Below, in pieces: positions 9,487 to 19,587 of a stretch of DNA of 64,000 nucleotides. The translations under genes were made by a program, and so were the position numbers. The DNA lies in assembly GCF_964048965.1 (NCBI RefSeq), contig NZ_OZ040189.1, positions 2,728,001-2,792,000 on the forward strand, written 5' to 3'. The stretch comes from Tenacibaculum sp. 190130A14a (GTDB lineage: Bacteria > Bacteroidota > Bacteroidia > Flavobacteriales > Flavobacteriaceae). Position 1 is the stretch's first letter. Every line of letters starts with the position of its first letter. The notes under the pieces are model-generated. The model was not told the origin of the DNA and searched no databases. It saw nothing but the letters and a program-made list of their open reading frames with translations.

Positions 9487-10887
9487 ATGACTAAATATAG
9501 AATTGAAAAAGATACCATGGGACAGGTAGAAGTACCTGCAGATAAATATTGGGGAGCGCAAACAGAACGTTCTCGTAACAATTTTAAAATTGGAGCTCCT
9601 GCTTCTATGCCATTAGAAGTAGTATACGGATTTGCTTACTTAAAAAAAGCTGCTGCTTTTACCAACTGCGAATTGGGTGTTTTAGCAGAGGAAAAACGTG
9701 ATTTAATTGGTCAGGTTTGTGATGAAATTTTAGCAGGAAAGCACGACAATCAATTTCCTTTAGTAATCTGGCAAACTGGTTCGGGTACACAATCTAACAT
9801 GAATGTAAACGAAGTAATTGCCAATAGAGCTCATGAAATTGCTGGTAAAGTAATTGGTGAAGGAGAAAAAACAATTCAACCAAATGATGATGTAAACAAA
9901 TCGCAATCATCGAATGATACCTTCCCTACTGGGATGCACATTGCTGCTTACAAGAAAATTGTAGAAGTAACTATTCCTGGTGTAGAACAATTACGTGATA
10001 CTTTACAAGCTAAATCTGAAGCTTTTAAAGATGTTGTAAAAATTGGACGTACACACTTAATGGATGCAACTCCGTTAACCTTAGGACAAGAATTCTCTGG
10101 CTATGTAGCACAGTTAAACTTTGGTTTAAAAGCGTTAAAAAATTCATTAGCACACCTAGCTCAATTAGCTTTAGGAGGTACAGCTGTAGGTACTGGTTTA
10201 AATACTCCAGCAGGATACGATGTATTAGTAGCAAAATATATTGCAGAGTTTACAGGATTACCATTTGTTACTGCTGAAAATAAATTTGAAGCTTTAGCTG
10301 CACACGACGCTTTAGTAGAAACGCACGGAGCTTTAAAGCAATTAGCTGTTTCTTTAAATAAAATAGCAAACGATATTCGTTTAATGGCATCAGGACCTCG
10401 TTCTGGAATTGGAGAGTTAATCATTCCTGCAAATGAACCAGGATCTTCTATTATGCCAGGTAAAGTAAACCCTACACAAGCTGAAGCTATTACAATGGTT
10501 TGTGCACAAGTAATGGGGAACGATGTTGCTGTAACTGTTGGTGGAACTCAAGGACACTATGAATTGAATGTATTTAAACCAATGATGGCAGCTAACGTAT
10601 TACAATCAGCTCAATTGATTGGTGATGCTTGTGTTTCATTTGATGTAAACTGTGCAGCAGGTATTGAACCAAACCACGGTAGAATTACAGAATTGGTAAA
10701 CAACTCATTAATGTTAGTAACTGCTTTAAATACTAAAATTGGTTATTATAAAGCAGCAGAAATCGCAAATACTGCACACGCCAACGGAACTACTTTAAAA
10801 GAAGAAGCTATCAATTTAGGGTATGTAACGGCTGAACAATATGACGAATGGGTAAAACCAGAAGACATGACAGGTAGTTTAAAATAA
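9487..10887 (+). CDS. fumC: Class II fumarate hydratase
   Basis: 466 residues, the normal length for the homotetrameric iron-free fumarase. The fumarase/aspartase signature [11 protein letters not shown] is present, as are [14 protein letters not shown] and the [10 protein letters not shown] segment of the active site. It hydrates fumarate to malate in the TCA cycle. The frame is open 13 codons further up to a TTG at 9448. That codon falls inside the promoter box, and [17 protein letters not shown] matches the family's start, so the ATG at 9487 is chosen. A terminator follows. Confidence 0.97.
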   Translation: MTKYRIEKDTMGQVEVPADKYWGAQTERSRNNFKIGAPASMPLEVVYGFAYLKKAAAFTNCELGVLAEEKRDLIGQVCDEILAGKHDNQFPLVIWQTGSGTQSNMNVNEVIANRAHEIAGKVIGEGEKTIQPNDDVNKSQSSNDTFPTGMHIAAYKKIVEVTIPGVEQLRDTLQAKSEAFKDVVKIGRTHLMDATPLTLGQEFSGYVAQLNFGLKALKNSLAHLAQLALGGTAVGTGLNTPAGYDVLVAKYIAEFTGLPFVTAENKFEALAAHDALVETHGALKQLAVSLNKIANDIRLMASGPRSGIGELIIPANEPGSSIMPGKVNPTQAEAITMVCAQVMGNDVAVTVGGTQGHYELNVFKPMMAANVLQSAQLIGDACVSFDVNCAAGIEPNHGRITELVNNSLMLVTALNTKIGYYKAAEIANTAHANGTTLKEEAINLGYVTAEQYDEWVKPEDMTGSLK

Positions 10888-10910
10888 ATTATTACTTTTG
10901 TAAAGAACTT

Positions 10911-10939
10911 AAAAGCTGCAAATTTTTGCGGCTTTTTTT
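10911..10939 (+). terminator. Terminator after fumC
   Basis: Arms 10911-10920 and 10927-10936 with one wobble pair, ending in a T run. Confidence 0.8.
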
Positions 10940-10965
10940 AGCTAGAAAATTAACCATATAAGATA

Positions 10966-11445
10966 ATGAAGATGAACAAACACGAAGAATATATGAGTGA
11001 AGCTGTAAAAGCAGCTTTACGTGGAATGCAGAACAACGAAGGAGGTCCTTTCGGTTGTATTATAGTAAAAGATGGAGAAATTGTTGGACGAGGTAATAAC
11101 AAAGTTACCTCAACCAATGACCCTACAGCACATGCAGAAGTAACAGCAATTAGAGACGCCTGTAAAAACTTAGGCTCATTTCAATTAGATGGCTGTGTTG
11201 TATATACCTCATGCGAACCTTGTCCTATGTGTTTAGGTGCAATCTATTGGGCAAGACCAGACAAAGTTTTCTACGGAAGTAATCAAGTAGATGCTGCTAA
11301 TATTGGCTTTGATGATGAATTCATTTACAAAGAAATTCCATTGCCATATGAGAAAAGAAGTATTCCGTTTGAACAAGTAGGACGTGAAATAGCTTTAGAA
11401 CCTTTTCAAAAATGGTCTGAAAAAGATGATAAAATTGAATACTAA
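10966..11445 (+). CDS. guaD: Guanine deaminase-like nucleoside/base deaminase
   Basis: 159 residues of the cytidine/deoxycytidylate deaminase fold. The zinc site is HAEVTAIRDAC (His ligand and catalytic Glu) plus CEPCPMCLG (two Cys ligands). The context YTSCEPCPMCLGAIYWARP and the C-terminal end with PFQKW resemble Bacillus-type guanine deaminase, which turns guanine into xanthine. The tRNA adenosine deaminase TadA is the alternative but usually lacks this tail. Two ATGs (10966 and 10972) are close together; the first is given. It sits alone between two terminators. Confidence 0.8.
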   Translation: MKMNKHEEYMSEAVKAALRGMQNNEGGPFGCIIVKDGEIVGRGNNKVTSTNDPTAHAEVTAIRDACKNLGSFQLDGCVVYTSCEPCPMCLGAIYWARPDKVFYGSNQVDAANIGFDDEFIYKEIPLPYEKRSIPFEQVGREIALEPFQKWSEKDDKIEY

Positions 11446-11467
11446 TTCAATTTGAATACATAAAATT

Positions 11468-11503
11468 AAAAGCCTTTGCATTTTCTTGCAGAGGCTTTTT
11501 TTT
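11468..11503 (+). terminator. Terminator after the guanine deaminase gene
   Basis: Arms 11468-11480 and 11487-11499 with one mismatch or wobble, followed by a long T run. Confidence 0.85.
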
Positions 11504-11615
11504 CACCCATACCCAAATACCATACTCTTAAGGATTCTTTTACAATAGCTTATTCCTGAATTCATAATTTTAGTTGTAGATTTATAGATAACCAAACTCA
11601 AAAAATTAACTAACT

Positions 11616-14600
11616 ATGACTAAACCTTCAAATGAAAGGTCTTCATCATGCTGGAATTGTGATGGAGACATTGGTGTTGTTACACAACGTTTAAAAGAAA
11701 TGTTCGTTGAAATGGGGCAAAAAACTCGAATTGAAAACGGACAACAACCAGCTGAAAGAGCTGTTTTTAGAAAGCAACACGGAATTACATATGGACATTT
11801 TATCGTAAATGAAGACATTGATGAAAAATTCAAAATTGGAATTTTTGCAGGAGATAGATATGAATGTGCTGTACGCTTTTCAAGTGACACCTCTCCTACA
11901 TCACCTGACTTACATTCTACTTTAGGAGTTGGACTTAAACTTTTTGGAGTAGAAGGCCCTAAATTACTAGGAGACGGAACAAATGCTGATTTTATTTTTC
12001 AAAACATTGATCGTTTCTTTGCTCGCGATGCTCAACAAATGTGCTCGTTTACTACTGCAGGTGTTATTGATAGAGATTATAGCTCTTACATAGAAAAACA
12101 CCCTGAACTAGCAGAAATTTTAAAAGCAATGACCAAGGAAGAAGCCAGCGTTTTAAGCGCTAGTTATTGGGCTATTTTACCTTTTAAGCTAGGCAATTCT
12201 CAAATTGTTAAATATCGTTTAGTTCCTGAAGACACTTACGAAGGCGCTCCTTTTAATGACAACAATTACCTTGCTCTAGATTTACAAAAACGTTTATTAC
12301 AAGGCTCAGCCACCTTCCGTTTTGAAATTCAGTTAAGAACTAATGAGGCTACCATGCCTTTAGATGATGCTCAAAAAGTATGGAGTACTGAAGAGAGTCC
12401 ATATATATGTATTGCTAAACTACATTTACCTCAACAGGATGTATGCAGTATTGGGCAAGCTGAATTTGGAAGTAATCTTTCTTTTAACATATGGAGAACC
12501 TTACCAGAACATGAGCCTTTAGGTTCTATTGCCCAGGTAAGAAAAGTAGTATATGCCGCAAGTGCAGAGGCCAGACATCAAGCCAACGGCCAGCAAATGC
12601 AAGAACCTAAAGACATCAATCCTAAGTTTGAAGGAAATACCGATGAGGATAGTGATTGTATTGTAAAAGCAGGAATATATCCTCCTATTGGTATCATGAG
12701 AGTTGGAAATAGTAAAGATGAATACTATGTAGGACCGTTAATTGATAATCCAGTCCCACAAACCGATCCATATGCTTACAGAGACCAAACCGGTGCTTTA
12801 AAAAGACAAGCTGCTCAATTTAGAATCTACGGATTCAATGCTGCAGGAAAAGCAGTTAAAGAATTAACAGCTGAAAATGCAACAATAAAATGGCATTGTC
12901 ATTTAGCAAATCAAAAAGCTTCTTGGTATCAATTTAATATAGCTTTAGACATTCCAGAAGCAGCGGATGCACCTCCATCTATGCTAAGAAATATTGATGT
13001 AAAAGATCGAAACGATTTATTGATTGACGGCGGAGCACAAACTATTTCAGGAACCAATATTAGTGATGGACCATTCTTTGAAGGAGAGTTTTTATCGAAA
13101 AAAGTATACTTAGGAGAAATGCGTACTGATGAAAAAGGACGTTTACTAATGTTAGGTGGACATGGAAAATCTGAAAACATCAATGGAGATATTGCCATTA
13201 CTTTTGCCAACAATGAAGGTTGGTATGATGATACCTCTGATGGACCAATTACAGCAGAAGTTGAATACAACGGAACAAAATTAAAAGTTGATCCGGCTTG
13301 GGTTGTTTGTGCTCCACCAGATTATGCTCCAATGCAAAAATCGGTAAGAACGATGTGGGATTTAATGAGAGATGTAGCTGTTCAGTCAAAAATGCTAATT
13401 CGCCCTACCCGACCATCATTTACCAAAGATATTCTACCTATTTTCCAACGTATGACTGATTTACAATGGGTAAATGCAGGATTTGCAGGAGCTTTCGGTT
13501 TTGGAGGTCAGTTTAACTACACCACAAACCAATGGATTAAAAAATTAGGAAACCCATCACCTGCCTTTATGGAAATGCGTAGAACTATTTCTAACAATTT
13601 CAGAAGATTTGATGTTTCTGGAGCAGAAGCTCCACAGTTATGGCCTTGGTTATATGGAGATGCTATTAGTATTCCTTCAACAGGATCTGTTCGTCAGCAT
13701 GCAACACTATCCAATTTACAGTTAGAATTTTTAGACCAATGGGTTAAAGGAGATTTTGATGCTGATTATGTTGACATGACTGGATGTCCGCATACTCCAA
13801 AAACACCAACCATAGATGAACTACCTATTACTGAACAACCAGATATGTTAACCAAAGCTGCCATGGAATTTTGTTTGGCTGATGCTTTTCACCCTGGATG
13901 TGAAATGACTTGGCCAATGCGTTCTTCTGGAATGTATATGGCTCCTTTCAGGATTAAACATGCTCCCAAAACACCTCCGGTAAACACACATTATTATGGA
14001 CCTCTCATGAATAATGACGTATTACCTTTAGCCAAAGGGCCTATATTAGGAGGTCAAGTAGCTGGTGGGATTACAAGATGGATGGCCATTCCTTGGCAAA
14101 CAGATACCGCTAGTTGTAGAGATGGTTATACAAGCGAGTATGATCCTTACTTACCTACTTTCTGGCCTGCAAGAGTTCCGAACAACATTTTAAATGAAGA
14201 ACGTTACCAACAGACAATAAATTCTAATTTGGCAGAAGAAACCAGAATGGAAGCATTTGCTTTTAGAGCAGATTGGTTAGACAACCTTCCGTTAGATGGA
14301 CAATCACCTACTTATACCAATCAAATTAATAGTATGATTAAATATTTTGATAAGCTAGCGGTAGTTCAAAAACGACCTGGAGTATATAACGATCCTAACT
14401 TTCCAAATGAAATGCAAGTTGGAATTACACCAACTCCAGAACAAGAAGCTGCCTTACTAAAAGCTACTTTAGGTGATTTAGATAATGTTTTAAAGAGTAA
14501 AAAATTAAGTGGTGAAATACAAAAGATTGTACATACTGCTGTTGAGAAGTTATCAGACAAGCATCTACTGAATGAACAATTCTTATTGGAAAACACGCAA

Positions 14601-14801
14601 AATGAATTGTTAAGCTTAGTAGAAAATGAATTGATTAAAGATTTTGATGCAACACCAAATATTACCAAAACTATTCATTTAATAGCTTCTAAATTGCATC
14701 AAATAAATAAATCAAAATCGCATCAAGAAACTCCAGCTCCTAAAATTGAAGTTGGTATTCCTGAGAAAATGACGCGTTTCTCAAGATACACTCCAAAATA
14801 A
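11616..14801 (+). CDS. LodA/GoxA-type CTQ amine oxidase fused to an N-terminal catalase-like domain
   Basis: 1061 residues without a signal peptide. Residues about 20-330 look like a catalase-family domain: RFSSDTSPTSPDLHSTLGVGLKLFG, a haem-ligand-like R309-x3-Y313-x2-S-x3-R motif, and SLPEH-like FNIWRTLPEHEPLGS. The usual distal His motif is not clear; H55 in FRKQHG is the only candidate. From about 345 the LodA/GoxA domain begins (AGIYPPIGIMRVGNS). TRWMAIPWQTDTASC has Cys834 and FWPARVP has Trp850. The 16-residue Cys-Trp spacing fits the pair that forms cysteine tryptophylquinone in GoxA-type glycine oxidases, from memory. Such enzymes deaminate an amino acid and release H2O2. A LodB-like flavoprotein follows 22 nt later. 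The substrate is unknown. Confidence 0.82.
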   Translation: MTKPSNERSSSCWNCDGDIGVVTQRLKEMFVEMGQKTRIENGQQPAERAVFRKQHGITYGHFIVNEDIDEKFKIGIFAGDRYECAVRFSSDTSPTSPDLHSTLGVGLKLFGVEGPKLLGDGTNADFIFQNIDRFFARDAQQMCSFTTAGVIDRDYSSYIEKHPELAEILKAMTKEEASVLSASYWAILPFKLGNSQIVKYRLVPEDTYEGAPFNDNNYLALDLQKRLLQGSATFRFEIQLRTNEATMPLDDAQKVWSTEESPYICIAKLHLPQQDVCSIGQAEFGSNLSFNIWRTLPEHEPLGSIAQVRKVVYAASAEARHQANGQQMQEPKDINPKFEGNTDEDSDCIVKAGIYPPIGIMRVGNSKDEYYVGPLIDNPVPQTDPYAYRDQTGALKRQAAQFRIYGFNAAGKAVKELTAENATIKWHCHLANQKASWYQFNIALDIPEAADAPPSMLRNIDVKDRNDLLIDGGAQTISGTNISDGPFFEGEFLSKKVYLGEMRTDEKGRLLMLGGHGKSENINGDIAITFANNEGWYDDTSDGPITAEVEYNGTKLKVDPAWVVCAPPDYAPMQKSVRTMWDLMRDVAVQSKMLIRPTRPSFTKDILPIFQRMTDLQWVNAGFAGAFGFGGQFNYTTNQWIKKLGNPSPAFMEMRRTISNNFRRFDVSGAEAPQLWPWLYGDAISIPSTGSVRQHATLSNLQLEFLDQWVKGDFDADYVDMTGCPHTPKTPTIDELPITEQPDMLTKAAMEFCLADAFHPGCEMTWPMRSSGMYMAPFRIKHAPKTPPVNTHYYGPLMNNDVLPLAKGPILGGQVAGGITRWMAIPWQTDTASCRDGYTSEYDPYLPTFWPARVPNNILNEERYQQTINSNLAEETRMEAFAFRADWLDNLPLDGQSPTYTNQINSMIKYFDKLAVVQKRPGVYNDPNFPNEMQVGITPTPEQEAALLKATLGDLDNVLKSKKLSGEIQKIVHTAVEKLSDKHLLNEQFLLENTQNELLSLVENELIKDFDATPNITKTIHLIASKLHQINKSKSHQETPAPKIEVGIPEKMTRFSRYTPK

Positions 14802-14823
14802 AATTGCTTTTTGATATTCTTAC

Positions 14824-15954
14824 ATGTTACAAAAAACAGAAATACTAATTATTGGTGGTGGCATTGCAGGTTGCATTGCTGCCATTTCTTTAGCTGAAAA
14901 ATATCAGGTAACTATAGTTGATAAACTTTACCATCCTATAGATCGTGTTGGCGAGTCTTTAGCTCCAGCGTGCCAAAGGATACTTAAAAAACTACGCATT
15001 TTACAAAATGAACCAGAAGAAGTTACGCAACAATTATATACTCATAACTTAGGAATGCAATCTTATTGGGGAAGTGACAATGTACAATTTGTAGACCATC
15101 TAAGAAATCCCGATGGGCCTTCCAAAAGTTTACATAGAAAAAACTTTGAAAGTTATCTTCGAAAATTAACGGCAGAGCGTAAAGTAAAATCTTTCTGGGG
15201 TTATAAATTACATCATAGTGTTTACAATGAAAACTCTTGGGAAGTTACAATAAAATCTGATGATAAAACTACTCAACATACCCAAACCGTTTCTGCAAAA
15301 TTTGTTATTGACGCCACAGGAAGAAACAGTCATTTTGCACGTTCTCTTGGTATAAAGCGAGTTCACTTTGATAAATTGATTTCTTGTTGGATTAGTTTAC
15401 CAAATAATGAAGTTAACAACATGAGTACCATTGTTTCTGAAAAGTTAGGATGGTGGTATAGTGCAGTAACTCCTCATAAAAAAAGAATTGTTTCTTTTCA
15501 AACGGATCCAGATTTAGTAAATCGTACTACTTTTAAGAATAAAGAGAATTTCTTACAGCTCATTAAGACTAATTCAATAATCAAACAACTTATTCCATCT
15601 GTTCCTTTAGAATCTATAAATTTTCATGGTACAGTTAGTGCAAACTCAACTCGTTTACAAACTGTTGCAGGTAAGCAATGGATTGCTTTGGGAGACGCAG
15701 CTATTAGTTTTGATCCTTTATCCTCCCAAGGTATGTTCAATGCCATGGCTTGCGCGATGCAGGTAAAAATATTACTGGATAAATTTGATTTCATCAAACA
15801 AAAAAGTCCTGAACTAAACGATGCTTTTACTAGAGAATACAAGCAACAAATAAGTTCTATATGGAAGCATTACTTAAAACATAAAAACATCTTTTACAAT
15901 GTTGAAAAGAGATGGAAAGATGCTCCATTTTGGACTAGAAGACAACAAGCTTAA
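14824..15954 (+). CDS. LodB/GoxB-like FAD-dependent maturation protein
   Basis: 376 residues of the tryptophan-halogenase-like flavoprotein family. The N-terminal dinucleotide fold IIGGGIAGCIAAISLAE binds FAD, GESLAPA is the family's typical next motif, and GDAAISFDPLSSQG is the second FAD contact. LodB-type proteins are needed to make the cysteine tryptophylquinone of the partner oxidase. The position 22 nt after the oxidase gene fits this role exactly. A halogenase role is less likely, given the LodA partner. A hairpin at 15994-16028 separates it from the convergent gene. Confidence 0.85.
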   Translation: MLQKTEILIIGGGIAGCIAAISLAEKYQVTIVDKLYHPIDRVGESLAPACQRILKKLRILQNEPEEVTQQLYTHNLGMQSYWGSDNVQFVDHLRNPDGPSKSLHRKNFESYLRKLTAERKVKSFWGYKLHHSVYNENSWEVTIKSDDKTTQHTQTVSAKFVIDATGRNSHFARSLGIKRVHFDKLISCWISLPNNEVNNMSTIVSEKLGWWYSAVTPHKKRIVSFQTDPDLVNRTTFKNKENFLQLIKTNSIIKQLIPSVPLESINFHGTVSANSTRLQTVAGKQWIALGDAAISFDPLSSQGMFNAMACAMQVKILLDKFDFIKQKSPELNDAFTREYKQQISSIWKHYLKHKNIFYNVEKRWKDAPFWTRRQQA

Positions 15955-15993
15955 TCAGAAGTTGAAAATCTTAACATCCTTTTATTAAATAGT

Positions 15994-16028
15994 AAAACCT
16001 CTCAACTAAATAAATTTAGTTAAGAGGT
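15994..16028 (-). terminator. Terminator of the mono-haem lipoprotein gene
   Basis: Arms of about 15 nt (about 15997-16011 and 16014-16028) with one mismatch. The A run at 15994-15997 becomes a U run on the minus transcript. Confidence 0.7.
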
Positions 16029-16053
16029 CATCCCGAAAATTAATATTAAACTT

Positions 16054-17514
16054 CTAGTTTAATTTTTTTCTCATAAAGTCTTCAACTTCTTGCTTAGCTT
16101 TCAGCTTTTCAACTTCTGATTTAGTTTTTCCTTCAGCTCCTTTAATAAATGCATCAAAAATATGACTTAAATATATTGGAGACGTATCTCCTGTATAACT
16201 CACAGCATTATGACAACTAAAACAATTTGCTAAATTATTAACGTTGATATCAGACAATTCACTTTTGAATGTTTGTGTATATGTTTCCATAGTTACGTTT
16301 GCATTGTTTAACGAACCTCTTGCTGGTGACCCTGATGTTGCTTTATCTAATTTAGAACCAGCATTTACTAATAGTTTTGCCTGTTCTTCTGTGGTTAATC
16401 CATCTGTATCTACCCAAATAGATCCGTTATAAAAATAATGCTTCCATGGTCCTTCTTCTTTATCTAAATTCTCTTTTACACAAGCATTGATGTTTTTAAT
16501 ATTATCAAAATTAATTGGTTCTTGTTGACAGGTTTTCATAAAATCACCTTTATTATCTAGAGGTACACCATACTTAAATAAATCGTAATTTTTATAAAGC
16601 TCTAATGCTTGCTTAGTAATTGTATCCCAATAAATACCTTTGATTCCAGTCGTGGTTCCTTTAGCAAACAATAGTTTATCTGTATCTGAAGTAGCTTTGT
16701 CTTCTTTCCAATTATAATTCGGTGCCAAATCATCATGTTCAAAAGTTGCCCAAATAAACTCTGGATGATTTTCTACTACTCCAACTACATGCATTCCTAA
16801 TAAAGCTACTTCTGTATTGGTAAAATTACCATTACCGTCATTAATGGCTCCAGTTGTAGTAAAGTAATTTACTCTCTTGTTTTCTGGAATTGCATCTACG
16901 GTTACCCAAGAAACTTTTAGTTCTAGTGAACCTACTGGAAATGATGATAAATTGTTTTTTGCCAAAGTACCTCCTATAATAGAATCTTTAAACTTTTGTG
17001 CTGCATCAAATAATGTTGGTGAAACATGAATAGAATAAAATACTGTTTCCTCTTGATTGTTCTCAGGATTGTAAGCTGGATTTGTTCTTAAAATACCTGA
17101 AGAACCAGCTTGCGCTGTATCTTCTAAAACCACTGAGGCTCCAGAAATTGGCGCTATCTTTCCTAAATGTGAATCTACCTGATACGCTTCTGTTGAATTT
17201 AAAAACAACGGTAAATTAGCTTCCCCATCTGGTTTTGTAAGCCACAAAAACTTTTGCCATGACCATTGATGGAAAATACCATTAGTGGTACTAGATACAT
17301 CAAATGGACTTCCTTTTCCTTCTTCTGGTGCTGGTGTTTGACTATGCGGAAACCAAGATGACTCACATAAAGAAGTATCAATAACTTTGTTATAAGTAGC
17401 TAAAACTTCTTCTTTAATTTCTTCTTTTGTGGTTGACTTTTCTTTCTTTTTACATGCATAAAAAGCCAATAAACTAGTTATAATAACTAGAGGGATTGTT
17501 TTGGTTAGTTTCAT
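16054..17514 (-). CDS. Predicted lipoprotein with one c-type haem site
   Basis: 486 residues. The signal sequence ends in a lipobox with Cys21 (LLAFYAC), followed by a Lys/Glu-rich stretch, so the protein should be lipid-anchored outside the inner membrane. A single CFSCH at 431-435 binds c-type haem. The N-terminal FHQWSWQKFLWLTKP resembles a poorly described cytochrome-like family with a WSWQ-F-L-W motif. The central 350 residues have no motif I can name. It converges on the CTQ-oxidase pair. The link to that pair is by location only, and an electron-accepting role is a guess. Confidence 0.7.
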   Translation of the reverse strand: MKLTKTIPLVIITSLLAFYACKKKEKSTTKEEIKEEVLATYNKVIDTSLCESSWFPHSQTPAPEEGKGSPFDVSSTTNGIFHQWSWQKFLWLTKPDGEANLPLFLNSTEAYQVDSHLGKIAPISGASVVLEDTAQAGSSGILRTNPAYNPENNQEETVFYSIHVSPTLFDAAQKFKDSIIGGTLAKNNLSSFPVGSLELKVSWVTVDAIPENKRVNYFTTTGAINDGNGNFTNTEVALLGMHVVGVVENHPEFIWATFEHDDLAPNYNWKEDKATSDTDKLLFAKGTTTGIKGIYWDTITKQALELYKNYDLFKYGVPLDNKGDFMKTCQQEPINFDNIKNINACVKENLDKEEGPWKHYFYNGSIWVDTDGLTTEEQAKLLVNAGSKLDKATSGSPARGSLNNANVTMETYTQTFKSELSDINVNNLANCFSCHNAVSYTGDTSPIYLSHIFDAFIKGAEGKTKSEVEKLKAKQEVEDFMRKKLN

Positions 17515-17753
17515 TATGTTAGTTTTTAAGTTTGATTACTCAAATTTCCATTTTTTTTATCAAAGATTTTAAAAAAATGGTATGAGTGTGATAGTTTTAA
17601 GTATAACAACGGAATTTTAGAGCATGAGATATTATGCTTTTTCATTAGAAATAAACTAGCTGACTCAAGAAGTATCTTTTAAATAAAACTATATATTTTT
17701 TATTACTTTTAGTGTCTCAAAAATTGCTAATTATATCAATAAACATAGTGCTT

Positions 17754-18263
17754 ATGAAAAAAAGTATTGTTTCTTTTTTGTTTTTAATCATGTCTTTTGT
17801 AGCCTTTTCTCAAAACTTTGAAAAAACATCAATTACTAAAAAAGACTTAATTGAATTTATAGCACAATCTAGAAAAGAAGGTAAAATTAACAAGAACCAT
17901 ATTATCGTATTAGATGAGAAAATCATTTTAAACCTTAAAGAAATAGGTCCCAAGCAAAAATTTTTAAGTGAGATTAAGTTGATTAATAAGGGCAATAAAG
18001 AAATTGTTCAAATTTATGGTTCAAAGGCTATTAATGGTGTAGTTTTTATTCAGTCAAACACGCAATACAACACCTCTAAACCAGGTGGAGATGTACTGTT
18101 TTTTATCGGAGAAAAAGAGATTTCTGAAAATGACTTGAAAAAAATAGATCCAAATTCAATAAAAGAAATTAGCGTTTTCAAATCTAAGGATGAAATTAAA
18201 AAATACACTGACAAAGTTTGTGCTGGAATCGTTGTTGTTACTCTACACAAAAAAAGTAATTAA
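17754..18263 (+). CDS. Secreted protein with two TonB-plug-like motifs
   Basis: 169 residues. The start is set at the ATG that opens a clear signal peptide (MKKSIVSFLFLIMSFVAFSQ); the frame stays open 42 nt upstream to a GTG that would bury the signal. The mature part contains IVQIYGSKAINGVVFIQ, which resembles the end of a TonB-receptor plug (usually GSRGANGVVLITTKKG). A weaker second copy follows, ending DKVCAGIVVVTLHKK. Both copies come after an ionic I-K/E-I stretch. No barrel follows, so this is a free-standing plug-like domain protein in the periplasm. Function unknown. Confidence 0.65.
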   Translation: MKKSIVSFLFLIMSFVAFSQNFEKTSITKKDLIEFIAQSRKEGKINKNHIIVLDEKIILNLKEIGPKQKFLSEIKLINKGNKEIVQIYGSKAINGVVFIQSNTQYNTSKPGGDVLFFIGEKEISENDLKKIDPNSIKEISVFKSKDEIKKYTDKVCAGIVVVTLHKKSN

Positions 18264-18283
18264 ATCATAATCTTTTTCCAATA

Positions 18284-19498
18284 ATGATATTAAAAAGAAT
18301 ACGAAAGAATACACATCCAAAAGGAGCCTTCAATTATGCCTTGTCTTGTATGTTAGAAAGGGGAGCTTATTATGGTTTTCGTGCTTTACTAATAATCTAC
18401 TTATTAGGAGAAACTATAGCAATGGATCGAATGTTAGTTCTAACTATAATTGGTCTGCTTACGGGATCAATTGTTCTTTCTAAGATAATTGGAGCTCTTT
18501 TAGGTGATTTGATATTAGGCAATCGAAGAACAATTCTAATTGGAGGAGTTCTTCAAGTAATGGGAATTTTTAGCTTATTCATTCCCACAACTACCGGCGT
18601 ATATATAGGAGTCTTTCTAATGATATTAGGAAATGGTCTATTTTCACCTAATTTGACTGCTAATTTCGGGAAACTTTATTTAAAAAAAACAACACTATTA
18701 GACGCTGGGTTTACACTCCTTTATTTATTTGTAAATTTAGGTACCTTTTTAGGTATTTTGCTAATCGGTTATTTAGAAGAAAAGTTAGGCTATAGAATCG
18801 GATTTATTCTTTGTGGAATTACAATGATTTTTTCGTTAATCCCAATATTATATTCTAAAGAACTAGAACAAAATAATTGCCCAAACAGTAGTCTTAATAT
18901 AAACAGAAGGGTTTCCTATATATTAATAGCAATTATTCTTGCTGGTATTTATTGGACCATTGATGAAATAGCAACTATTCGCCTAAATGATTTACAATTC
19001 CAATTTAAAGAAGTCTCTTCAATACAAATTCTAAAAGAGTTTTGGCATTCTTTAGATGCTTGGTTTAGCTTTCCAATAAGCATTCTAGCTTTTGTATTAT
19101 GGAGTCGATACTATAGCTCGCAATTCTTCAAACTGACAATGGGATTCCTGTTCGGTTTATTGCATTTGATATTATTATTAGTTATTCCTCAAACTGCAAC
19201 AGAACAGTATACGATATTATATATAATATCTATTTTATTTTTAAACATTTCGGAAATTCACATTACTCCGATAATTAGTTCTACAATAACAAAGTATTCG
19301 AATCCAAAATATCTTGCAATCACCATTAGTTTAGCCTTTTTACCAACTAAAATATTTTCATTAACCTTAGGTTTATTTAAAAAACAGTTTATCGATCATC
19401 CCATTTTAGGTTTAAAATTTGCACTAATTAACATGGGTACTATCGGTTTTGGACTGCTAATATATTTATGGGTAAATAAAAAAAATACTCCTTTGTAA
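18284..19498 (+). CDS. POT/PTR-like MFS transporter
   Basis: 404 residues and about eleven or twelve membrane segments. The N-terminus has MLERGAYYGFRALLIIYLL, which matches the ExxERFxYYG signature of proton-coupled oligopeptide transporters with Gly in place of Phe and no second Glu in the usual place. The family is usually 450-510 residues, so this is a short or divergent member. It probably carries small peptides or a related solute across the inner membrane with protons. It lies 20 nt after the plug-like secreted protein and may share its transcript. Confidence 0.75.
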   Translation: MILKRIRKNTHPKGAFNYALSCMLERGAYYGFRALLIIYLLGETIAMDRMLVLTIIGLLTGSIVLSKIIGALLGDLILGNRRTILIGGVLQVMGIFSLFIPTTTGVYIGVFLMILGNGLFSPNLTANFGKLYLKKTTLLDAGFTLLYLFVNLGTFLGILLIGYLEEKLGYRIGFILCGITMIFSLIPILYSKELEQNNCPNSSLNINRRVSYILIAIILAGIYWTIDEIATIRLNDLQFQFKEVSSIQILKEFWHSLDAWFSFPISILAFVLWSRYYSSQFFKLTMGFLFGLLHLILLLVIPQTATEQYTILYIISILFLNISEIHITPIISSTITKYSNPKYLAITISLAFLPTKIFSLTLGLFKKQFIDHPILGLKFALINMGTIGFGLLIYLWVNKKNTPL

Positions 19499-19587
19499 AC
19501 TCATTATATAAAGAAAAATTGGAATCTTAAGATTCTCTCAATAAATTAAAAAGTTAACTTTAACCATTAACTCTAAGAATGTAATCG

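Noticed and set aside
10893..10900. TACTTTTG box as promoter of the guanine deaminase gene
   Set aside because: It lies before the fumC terminator, which would block it; probably chance.
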